Shown piece after piece: positions 1-7,264 of a stretch of DNA of 64,000 nt. Source of the DNA: Streptomyces varsoviensis (GTDB taxonomy: Bacteria > Actinomycetota > Actinomycetes > Streptomycetales > Streptomycetaceae); the NCBI RefSeq assembly GCF_000718635.1, contig NZ_JOBF01000022.1, positions 62,001-126,000 of the forward strand. Direction: 5' to 3'. The position numbers and the translations under genes were made by a program. How positions within the stretch are numbered: position 1 is the first letter of the stretch; each line of letters opens with the position of its first letter. The notes below the pieces were generated by a model that saw nothing but the letters and a program-made list of their open reading frames with translations, did no database searches and was not told the origin of the DNA.

Positions 1-18
1 GCGGCAAAGTGACGCACT

Positions 19-810
19 ATGCCGAAAACCCGCCAGGCGCCCGCCGCCGCGCCGTCTCTCCCGCCCCCGTCGTCCGGGCCGAACGGCGCCGCGTGGTTTC
101 CGCACGGCTTCCAGTTCGACGCGCACTCCCACTCCGATGGCCAGCTCGTGTACGCGGCGGCCGGGGCCGTCGCCACGCGGACCGAGCGCGGGGTCTGGGT
201 CGCGCCCGCGCACCGCGTGACGTGGACGCCGCCGGGGTTCGAGCACGCGCACCGCTTCTACGGCAGCACCGACGCCCGGCTCGTCACGGTGCCGGCCGAC
301 CTGTGCGGCGAGCTGGTGGCGCACCCCAGCGTGTTCGCGGTGAGCCCGCTGCTGCGGGAGGCGCTGCTGGCGCTGACCGACCGCGCGGAGCCCCGCCCCG
401 GCGCCGTACGGCGGCTGCTCGCCGTGGTGATCGACGAACTCGCCGAGACCCCCGAGCAGTCCCTGCACCTGCCCGAACCCCGCGACGACCGGCTGCGCGC
501 GGTCACCGTCCTGCTGCACGCCGACCCCGGACTCGGTACGACCCTGGCCGAGCTGGGGCGCGTCGCGGGGGCCAGCGAACGGACCCTGAGCCGGCTGTGC
601 CACACCGAACTCGGCATGAGCTTCCACCGCTGGCGCACCACGCTGCGCGTGCACCACGCCCTGGCGCTGCTCAGCGACGGCCGTTCCGTCACCGACACGG
701 CGATGGAGTGCGGCTGGTCGAACCCGTCGAGCTTCATCGACGCGTTCACCGAGCTGGTCGGCCAGACCCCCGGCCGGTACCAGGCCGAGTCGCGCGGTCA
801 CCGGAGGTAG
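19..810 (+). CDS. AraC-family transcriptional regulator
   Basis: The protein has 263 residues. The N-terminal half (about 25-130) looks like a cupin-type effector domain, with a His-rich stretch reading FDAHSHSDGQLVY. The C-terminal half (about 160-258) is a double helix-turn-helix of AraC type, with the typical ending CGWSNPSSFIDAF followed by GQTPGRYQ. It lies upstream of, and on the same strand as, a 4-hydroxybenzoate hydroxylase-like gene, so a PobR-like activator role is plausible but inferred. The ATG is only 18 bases from the window edge and no clear ribosome binding site is visible, so a longer N-terminus is possible. Confidence 0.85.
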   Translation: MPKTRQAPAAAPSLPPPSSGPNGAAWFPHGFQFDAHSHSDGQLVYAAAGAVATRTERGVWVAPAHRVTWTPPGFEHAHRFYGSTDARLVTVPADLCGELVAHPSVFAVSPLLREALLALTDRAEPRPGAVRRLLAVVIDELAETPEQSLHLPEPRDDRLRAVTVLLHADPGLGTTLAELGRVAGASERTLSRLCHTELGMSFHRWRTTLRVHHALALLSDGRSVTDTAMECGWSNPSSFIDAFTELVGQTPGRYQAESRGHRR

Positions 811-819
811 GTGGGGCCA

Positions 820-874
820 GGCGAGGGGCGCTCGTACGGCCTGCGCAGGCGCGCTTGGCGAGGGGCGCTCGTAC
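820..874. repeat. 18-bp direct repeat in the araC-pobA gap
   Basis: The 233-bp gap between the AraC regulator and the monooxygenase holds two exact copies of GGCGAGGGGCGCTCGTAC, starting at 820 and 857. The 37-bp spacing could suit a dimeric activator, but equally fits the short repeats seen in many gaps of this window. No gene is visible in the gap. Confidence 0.5.
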
Positions 875-1043
875 CGCCCGCGCGCCCGGTGCTCTTACGG
901 CCCTCGCGCACGTTGGCGGGTTTCCGGTATCCGCTGCCCGCATCCCGGTTGGCGGCGCTCGCCGCCGCGCCGAGAGTGGTGACAGGCCGCGCGCCCCGTA
1001 CGGCCGGCTGGTTCATTCCTCTCGCCGGAAGGCTCGAAAAGTC

Positions 1044-2354
1044 ATGACTGGAACACGTAAGGCAGCCGCGACGCCCGAGGCGGCGGAGATCGCGGAGGCC
1101 GCGGAGGCCGCTGAGACCGCTGAGACCGCTGAGACCGCGAAGGCCGCTGAGACCGCGAAGGCCGCTGAGACCGCGGAGGCCGTGGAGACCGTGGAGAACA
1201 CCACCGTCGTCATCATCGGCGCCGGAGTCGCCGGGATGACGGTCGGCAACTTCCTCCTGCGCAGCGGCGTCGACTGCGTCGTCGTCGAGAAGCGCGACCG
1301 CGCGTACGTCGAGCGGCGGCAGCGCGCCGGCGTCGTCGACACCCGCGGGGTGCGGATGTTCCGCGAGTGGGGGATGGAGCACGTCGTCAAGGACAGCTCC
1401 TCCCCGGCGAAGATCACGGGCGGCACCTTCATCGACGGGGTCAGGTATGACATCGCGTTCGGGGACGACGAGAGCGAGGCCGTCTTCTGCCCCCAGCAGG
1501 TCCTCGTCCGCAACCTCACCACCGCCTTCCTGGAGGCGGGCGGCGACCTGCGCTACGAAGCCCTCGACGTCGCCCCGGAAGACCTCGACAGCGAGCGCCC
1601 GACCGTGCGCTACCGCGCTGCCGACGGCTCGGCCAAGGCCATCACCTGCGACTACGTGGCCGGCTGCGACGGGTTCCACGGCGTCAGCCGGGCCTCCGTC
1701 CCGGCCGGCCGGCTCACCGTCCACTCCCACGAGTTCCCGTACTCCTGGCTCAGCGTCCTGGCCGAGGCGACCTGCGCGCCCTACGGCATGGCGATCCATG
1801 ACCACGGGCTGGCCGCGCGGTTCCCCAGGGGGGCCGACGCCAGCCGTCTCTATCTCCAGGTCCCGGGCGACGCCACGCCCGAGGACTGGCCCGACGACCG
1901 CGTCTGGACCGAGGTGAGCGCCCGCTTCGGCGCCGAGGCGCCCACCGGCCCCATCGTCGACAAGCGGATCGTGCCGCTGCGGTCGGTGGTGTTCGACCCG
2001 ATGCGCTACGGCCGCCTCTTCCTGCTCGGCGACGCGGCCCACATCGTCCCCCCGATGAGCGCCAAGGGCATCCACCTCGCCCTGTACGACACCGAGGTGT
2101 TCGTGCGCGCGCTCCTCGCCCAGGTCAAGGAGGGCGACGGGAGCCTGCTCGACGCGTACTCCGACACCTGCCTGCGCCACGTCTGGAACTACCAGGCGTA
2201 CGCGGTCTGGCTCACCGACCTGATGCACAACGCCGGCGACGCGTCGTACGGGGGAGCCTTCCGCAAGCAGATAGCCCGCGCGGAGCTGCGCCGCCTGAAC
2301 GAGTCCCCTTCGGCCATCCGCCTGTTCAACGACTTGAACGCGGGGCTGCTGTAG
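1044..2354 (+). CDS. pobA: 4-hydroxybenzoate 3-monooxygenase-like flavoprotein
   Basis: FAD-dependent class A aromatic hydroxylase of 436 residues. It is expected to convert 4-hydroxybenzoate to protocatechuate with NAD(P)H and O2 in the cytosol. Visible signs are the Rossmann motif VVIIGAGVAGM near residue 55 and the second FAD motif GRLFLLGDAAHIVPPM near residue 330. The tail motif NYQAYAVWLTDLM is like that of p-hydroxybenzoate hydroxylases. Family members are about 390-395 residues. The excess is an N-terminal extension of about 46 residues made of AET/AEA triplets. The ATG at 1044 has GGAAGG 11 bases upstream; a GTG just before the FAD motif would give a normal-length protein. The AraC gene upstream is a likely regulator. 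Confidence 0.85.
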   Translation: MTGTRKAAATPEAAEIAEAAEAAETAETAETAKAAETAKAAETAEAVETVENTTVVIIGAGVAGMTVGNFLLRSGVDCVVVEKRDRAYVERRQRAGVVDTRGVRMFREWGMEHVVKDSSSPAKITGGTFIDGVRYDIAFGDDESEAVFCPQQVLVRNLTTAFLEAGGDLRYEALDVAPEDLDSERPTVRYRAADGSAKAITCDYVAGCDGFHGVSRASVPAGRLTVHSHEFPYSWLSVLAEATCAPYGMAIHDHGLAARFPRGADASRLYLQVPGDATPEDWPDDRVWTEVSARFGAEAPTGPIVDKRIVPLRSVVFDPMRYGRLFLLGDAAHIVPPMSAKGIHLALYDTEVFVRALLAQVKEGDGSLLDAYSDTCLRHVWNYQAYAVWLTDLMHNAGDASYGGAFRKQIARAELRRLNESPSAIRLFNDLNAGLL

Positions 2355-2384
2355 GCGACTTGGGTGGTTCCGGGGCGGGGGCTG

Positions 2385-4094
2385 TCAGGGGTCCGCCACC
2401 GGTGCCGCGGCGGGGCCCGCCGCCGGTTCCGGAACGGGCTCCGGCACTGGCTTCAGTACCGACTCCGGCGCCGGATTCGGCACCGGCCCCGCCGCCGGTT
2501 CCGCCACGAGGAACGGGGCCATCAGGCCCGACACGGCCCCCTCCGCGAGCCGTACGGCCTCCCCGGCGCCGATGTCCCGCACCGCGTACCGCTTGCGCCC
2601 CGCCGCCGTGGTCGCGGTCAGCGTCAACACGCCCGCCCGGCGCTGGAACAGCGACCGGCGTACGTTCCAGCCGATGATCCCCTCGCGGGCGAGCGCCACC
2701 CGCCGACGCGCCCCGACGCCCTCCCCGTGCCCGATGACCAGGTAGTCGCCGGTGAGGGCGTGGCCGAGGGAGCGGTAGCGGTCCCGGGCGAGCAGCGCGC
2801 CGAGCGGCAGCAGGAGCGCCGAGGCGAGCCAGGCCCAGAGGGGCACGTCGCCGACCCACCACAGCGCGCCGCACACCGCGACGGCCAGGGCGCACGGGGC
2901 GAGGGCGCGGGCGTACCGGCGGCGGAGCGCCGCCGCGCCGTGCGGGACCAGGGGGCCGGTCAGCGCGGCCGGGTCGCGGAGCACGGCGCCGGCCGCCCGT
3001 ACGACCTCGTCGCGCGGCCCCGGCGGCACGAGCATCGCGTTGTGCTGCGGGCCGCGCACCCCGGTGGCGATCGCCAGGCAGCGCGCCCCGCCGAGCAGCC
3101 GCAGCGGCAGCGACGCGCCGACCTCCACGCCGCGCACCCGCCGCTCCTCCAGGGTGATGGCACGGACGGTGAGGAGCCCGTGCGTGGTCTCCAGATTGCC
3201 GCCCTGGCGGCGGTGGAGCGCGAAGTTCCAGTACTTCAGCACGGACTGGGACAGGTTGAGGAGCGTCCCCAGGAGCAGCACGCCCGCCACCGTCTCGATG
3301 ACCGGAAGCGGCCCGTGCCCGCCGCCGAGCCCGTTGAGGAGGCTCTGGACGGGGCCGAGGTGGAGCACGTCCACGCCCGCTTCTTCCAGCACGCACGCCA
3401 GGACCACGAGGACGACGAAGCCCGAGACCGAGAACGGGCTGTAGCGCAGCCAGCCGGGGCGCATACGGGCCAGGGCGGGGTCGTCGGCGGGCGGCGGGGG
3501 GCCGGCCCCGTCCCGCTCCACGGGTTCCGCCGGGCGGTCGGCGCCCCGTGCCGCGCCCAGCAACCGCTCCCGCAGCAGCGCCGCCTCGTCCCGCGTCAGG
3601 GCGTCGAGCTTCAGCTCGTCCTCGTGCGATGTGGCGGCGTGCCCGGTCCCCACGGTGACCCGGGTGAGGCCGAGCACGCGGTGCGCCATGTGCGCGGTGA
3701 GGTCGACCGCGCGCACCCGGTCCATGGGCACGGAGCTGACCTGACGGCGAATCAGGCCCCGGCGCAGTTCCACGAGTTCGGTCGAGACGCGGTAGGTGGT
3801 GGTGTACCAGCGGAGCAACGCGAGGACGACGGTCAGCGCGCCGGCGCCGAGGGCGTAGACGTGGCGGTGACCGGAGCCCGATCCGGCGACCAGGGCCACG
3901 AGCAGCGCCGGGGCGGTCTTGCCCAGCTCCTGGACCGGGTGCACGAACAGCATGCGCGGGCTCAGCCGCTTCCAGGGGAGTTCGGTGGGGGTGTCGGCGG
4001 GGAGTTCGCCGGGCCGGGGGGTGGTGGACGGAGTGCTGTTCGTGCCGCCGTCCGTACCACCGCCCATGCCGCTCACGTCGTGTGCGTCGCTCAC
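2385..4094 (-). CDS. PH domain-containing membrane protein (YdbT-like)
   Basis: The 569-residue membrane protein has three PH-like (bPH2) segments, each preceded by hydrophobic pairs, the layout of YdbT-type proteins. Transmembrane stretches are visible near residues 60-95, 225-275 and 405-440. The GTG start overlaps the stop of the upstream smaller PH protein (GTGA), so the two form one transcription unit. The C-terminus is a long Pro/Ala/Glu-rich tail (PEPVPEPAAGP). B. subtilis YdbS/YdbT have been linked to resistance to other bacteria's bacteriocins; whether these protect against the nearby RiPP product is speculation. Confidence 0.8.
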   Translation of the reverse strand: MSDAHDVSGMGGGTDGGTNSTPSTTPRPGELPADTPTELPWKRLSPRMLFVHPVQELGKTAPALLVALVAGSGSGHRHVYALGAGALTVVLALLRWYTTTYRVSTELVELRRGLIRRQVSSVPMDRVRAVDLTAHMAHRVLGLTRVTVGTGHAATSHEDELKLDALTRDEAALLRERLLGAARGADRPAEPVERDGAGPPPPADDPALARMRPGWLRYSPFSVSGFVVLVVLACVLEEAGVDVLHLGPVQSLLNGLGGGHGPLPVIETVAGVLLLGTLLNLSQSVLKYWNFALHRRQGGNLETTHGLLTVRAITLEERRVRGVEVGASLPLRLLGGARCLAIATGVRGPQHNAMLVPPGPRDEVVRAAGAVLRDPAALTGPLVPHGAAALRRRYARALAPCALAVAVCGALWWVGDVPLWAWLASALLLPLGALLARDRYRSLGHALTGDYLVIGHGEGVGARRRVALAREGIIGWNVRRSLFQRRAGVLTLTATTAAGRKRYAVRDIGAGEAVRLAEGAVSGLMAPFLVAEPAAGPVPNPAPESVLKPVPEPVPEPAAGPAAAPVADP

Positions 4095-4621
4095 GTCGCG
4101 TCCCCGCGGGTGGCCTGCGCCGCGGCGGTGATGTCGGCGACGAGCCGTCGCCCGGTGGCGTGGTCGAGCCCGTGGATCTTGATCGGGCCGGCGGCCGACG
4201 CCGTGGTGGCGGTGACGTTGGTCAGCTTGAACAGCCGCTCCAGCGGGCCGCGTTCACTGTCGACGGTCTGCACCCGCGATACGGGCGCGAGCCGCCGCTC
4301 CTCCACGAACCACCCGGTCTGGGTGTAGATCGCCTCGGGGGTCGTCTCCCACCGGTGCACGCGGTAGCGCCAGGGCGGCATCACCACGACGTGCGCCGCG
4401 CCCAGCGCGGCGGTGAGGACCAGCCCTGCCTGGTGCCACTCCACCGGGCCGTCGTCCCGCAGCAGCATCCACACCGTCTGCGCCGCAGCGAACGCCAGCC
4501 ACCCGAGCAGGGCGTGGACCGCCCAGTACCAGACGACCCTGCGCTCCAGCCGGTTCTCCGGCTCCCTCAGCCGCAGTCCGCCGTCACCGACGGCCGCCGC
4601 CTTGCCCGTTGAAGTAGTCAC
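4091..4621 (-). CDS. PH domain-containing protein (YdbS-like)
   Basis: The 176-residue protein has two N-terminal membrane segments (about 25-50 and 62-80) followed by one PH-like domain. The typical sentence WRYRVHRWETTPEAIYTQTGWF and R-V-Q-T-V-D strand pattern place it with the YdbS/DUF304 proteins. It starts at GTG 4621 and its stop overlaps the start of the larger PH protein downstream. The pair reads away from the SARP regulator, so the 580-bp gap at 4622-5204 holds divergent promoters. Confidence 0.8.
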   Translation of the reverse strand: MTTSTGKAAAVGDGGLRLREPENRLERRVVWYWAVHALLGWLAFAAAQTVWMLLRDDGPVEWHQAGLVLTAALGAAHVVVMPPWRYRVHRWETTPEAIYTQTGWFVEERRLAPVSRVQTVDSERGPLERLFKLTNVTATTASAAGPIKIHGLDHATGRRLVADITAAAQATRGDAT

Positions 4622-4893
4622 GGGGCCAGGGTGTCATGAGGATTATCGTCTTATGGGCGATACGTGGAGGTACGGTCGCGGACCCGCCGAACCCCCGGCC
4701 GTGGGGCCCGCGGCCCGTTACGGGCGGGGGCTCGGCTCAGCGGGCCGCCGGCTGGGCGTCCGCGCCCTCCGCAATATCCCATCTCTGTTTTCTCCCCCGT
4801 CATTTCGGCTTCGTACCGGGTTAGCGGCGATGCCTCGGCAAAGGGTCCGTCTATTCAATGCGGGGCGTCAAGGGGTGCGTCATGAGCGGGGCG

Positions 4894-4933
4894 GTGTCAG
4901 CGAAGTGTCAGTGAGGTGTCCGAGGTTTGTCAG
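4894..4933 (+). promoter_or_regulatory. Putative SARP operator: four heptamers with 11-bp period
   Basis: Four tandem heptamers start at 4894, 4905, 4916 and 4927: GTGTCAG, GTGTCAG, GTGTCCG, TTGTCAG. The spacing is exactly 11 bp, one DNA turn, as known for SARP binding sites. Eight bases after the last heptamer comes CATAGGGCT, a possible -10 region. The same heptamer pair stands upstream of both precursor genes. It lies about 310 bp upstream of the SARP start, so autoregulation or control of an upstream leader transcript is likely. The binding role is inferred. Confidence 0.7.
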
Positions 4934-5074
4934 GGAGGCGGCATAGGGCTTTTCCAGGAAGGATCGGAGCGAGAGGAGTTTTGCGTTTTCTTTGCTTCTT
5001 CCGTTCTCTCGCCCGGTGGTTCAAAACCGCCCGAGATGCATTGACTTGACTGCCTTGACCTGTGGAAACGGTGA

Positions 5075-5103
5075 TTGACCTCAGGCATGGCTGTATGTAC
5101 GGT
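5075..5103 (+). promoter_or_regulatory. Candidate promoter of the SARP gene
   Basis: TTGACC (5075-5080), a 17-bp spacer and TACGGT (5098-5103) fit a vegetative-type promoter. It follows several overlapping TTGAC copies between 5041 and 5080. It stands downstream of the four-heptamer array, so the SARP gene may have two promoters. The rest of the gap holds a GCGAGAG/CTCTCGC inverted repeat around 4970-5022 with a long loop and no gene. Confidence 0.35.
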
Positions 5104-5246
5104 GCAGTGGCGATTCGGGGGCGATCTGGTCGTACTGGCTGATTAGGCATGGCCTATGCGGTCCAGTTCGGCGCGCACGGCAGGGCTGGTTCAGACCTTG
5201 TCGCGTGCGGCCGTGGTCGACGCCCCATTGTTTGAAGCGTAAAGTA

Positions 5247-7031
5247 ATGGGGGCTGGTTTGTGCGCTGCGGTTCGATTCTCTGTGCTGGGCCTGATGAGT
5301 ATTTCCGACGGGGAAAGCACCGTCGCTCTTCCACCCTCTAAACCGACCACGCTGCTCGCCGCGATGCTGCTGCGCCCCGGCGCCGTGGTCTCCACGGAGT
5401 TCCTGCAGCGCGCCGTCTGGGGCGAGGCGCCGCCCGCCACCGCCAAGGCCACTCTCCACACCTACGTCATGCGGCTGCGCCGCCTCTTCGCGAAGTTCGG
5501 CATCTCCAACGACGCCATCGAGACCATGCCCGGCGGCTACCGGCTCCCGGTCAGCGGCGACACCCTCGACCTCGCGCGCTTCCGCGAGCTGCTGCGCGCC
5601 TCCGAGCGCGCCGAGGACCCCGAGGACGAGTCCCGGCTGCTGGGCGAGGCGCTCGCCCTCTGGGAGGGCCCGCCGATCTCGAACGTGCAGTCCGAGGTGT
5701 TGCACCGGGACGAGGTGCCCGCGCTCCGCGAGGAGTGGCTGCGCGCCGCCGAGCGCCGCTTCGACGTCGAACTCTCCCTGGGCAGGTGTCGCCAGGCGCT
5801 CCCCGAACTCCGTTCGGTGGCCCGCGCCCACCCCGGCCACGAGCGGTTCTGGGAGCGCCTGATCGAGGCCCTCTACCGCACCGGGCGGCAGTCCGACGCC
5901 CTCGCCGAGTACCGCACCGTCAAGGAGTACCTGAGCACGGAGCTGGGCGTGGACCCCGGCCCCTCGCTCCGCAAGCTGGAGATGACCATCCTGCGCGGCG
6001 AGTCCATGGGCGCCGACGCGCCCGCCGCCCCCGCCGCCCCGGAAACGGCCCGCGGCCCGGCCCCCGGCGCCGGCCCCGGCCCGTACGACCCCGGCCTCGC
6101 CCTCCCCGCCGACCTGCCCGACTTCACCGGCCGCGAGCGCGAGAGCGCCGAGCTGGTGGAACGGCTCACCGCCGACCGCGGCGGCCCGGTCCTCGCCGTC
6201 GTCTCCGGCCCGCCCGGCATCGGCAAGACCGCCCTCGCGGCGCACGTCGCCCAGCAGGTCCGCGACGCCTTCCCCGACGGCCAGTACTTCGTACCCGTCG
6301 GGCCCGAGGACGGGGAGGCGGGCGAGCCCAACACGCCGAAACCGCTGCCCGTGGCCGACGGCGACGGCGAGCGGCGCACCCTCGTCGTCCTCGACGACGT
6401 CCGCACCGTGGAGCAGATACAGGCCGCCCTGCCCACCGCCAAGGGCAGCGCCGCCCTCATCACCAGCCGGATGAGCCTGGCCGGCCTCGCCGCGAGCCGC
6501 GGCGCCAGCGTCTACCGGCTCGGCGCGCTCGCCGCCGACGAGTCGCGCGCCCTGCTCACCTCGGTCCTCGGCCCCCGCCGCGTCGCCGCCGAACCCGGCC
6601 CCACCGACGAACTGGCCGACCTCTGCGGCCACTTCCCGCTCGCCCTGCGCATCGCCGCCACCCGGCTCCTGCTCCGCCCGCGCCACCAGATCGCCGACGA
6701 CGTCCAGTGGCTGCGCGACGACCCGGTGGGCCGGCTCTCCGTCGTCGGCACCCCCGCCATGTCCCTCGCCCAGACCTTCGGCACCTTTCTCGGCGGGCTC
6801 AGCCTCCCCGCGATCCGCGCCTGCCAGACCCTCGGCAACAGCCCCCGGCGGCTCCTGTCGCTCGACGAGTGCGCCGCCGCCCTGGGCCTCTCGCTGGTCG
6901 ACGCCTCGGCGGTGCTGGACCAGCTCATCGACGCGAGCCTGCTGGAGGGCGACGCGCCGGGCCAGTACCGGATGCCCGCCCTGCTACGGGCCTTCGTGCG
7001 CCGCGACGCGGACGTCGCCCTCTCCAACTGA
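5247..7031 (+). CDS. SARP-family transcriptional activator with NB-ARC-like ATPase domain
   Basis: Pathway-specific regulator of about 594 residues. The N-terminus (FSVLGLM through about residue 95) is an OmpR-type winged helix, with the SARP-typical FLQRAVWGEAPP and TYVMRLRRLF. The bacterial transcriptional activation domain follows (about 100-240). After a Pro/Ala linker comes an NTPase domain with P-loop GPPGIGKT and Walker B LVVLDDV. Start choice is open: ATG 5247 is given; GTG 5205 lies upstream without a ribosome binding site; TTG 5259 has GGGGG at good spacing and sits closer to the usual SARP N-terminus. As the first gene of the RiPP cluster, with SARP-type heptamers upstream of itself and both precursors, it is the likely activator. 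Confidence 0.9.
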   Translation: MGAGLCAAVRFSVLGLMSISDGESTVALPPSKPTTLLAAMLLRPGAVVSTEFLQRAVWGEAPPATAKATLHTYVMRLRRLFAKFGISNDAIETMPGGYRLPVSGDTLDLARFRELLRASERAEDPEDESRLLGEALALWEGPPISNVQSEVLHRDEVPALREEWLRAAERRFDVELSLGRCRQALPELRSVARAHPGHERFWERLIEALYRTGRQSDALAEYRTVKEYLSTELGVDPGPSLRKLEMTILRGESMGADAPAAPAAPETARGPAPGAGPGPYDPGLALPADLPDFTGRERESAELVERLTADRGGPVLAVVSGPPGIGKTALAAHVAQQVRDAFPDGQYFVPVGPEDGEAGEPNTPKPLPVADGDGERRTLVVLDDVRTVEQIQAALPTAKGSAALITSRMSLAGLAASRGASVYRLGALAADESRALLTSVLGPRRVAAEPGPTDELADLCGHFPLALRIAATRLLLRPRHQIADDVQWLRDDPVGRLSVVGTPAMSLAQTFGTFLGGLSLPAIRACQTLGNSPRRLLSLDECAAALGLSLVDASAVLDQLIDASLLEGDAPGQYRMPALLRAFVRRDADVALSN

Positions 7032-7264
7032 GCCGCGCCACAGGCCGTTCCGCCTCCCGCCTCTCCGCTGACCAGCCTTCCGCCTACCAGCCTTCCGCCG
7101 TCCCGCCTTCCGCGGGCCGGGGAGACGACTCCACCTCCTCGACGCCGCCGGGCCGGTCCCGCCGGACCGGCGCCGAGCACCCGGCCGTGCCCTCACCCGC
7201 GGCCGTCCGACCACGCGCGGTCCGTCTGCGGCCGGGCCCACCCCACCTGACAAGGGTTCCGAGA

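Noticed and set aside
798..2228. A long minus-strand open frame opposite the pobA-like gene.
   Set aside because: Its translation is a low-complexity shadow typical of GC-rich DNA; the plus-strand frame has clear FAD motifs.
4621..5204. Small open frames in the gap before the SARP gene as an additional precursor peptide.
   Set aside because: None has a leader like precursors A and B or a Ser/Thr/Cys tail, and the sequence is better explained by operator and promoter elements.
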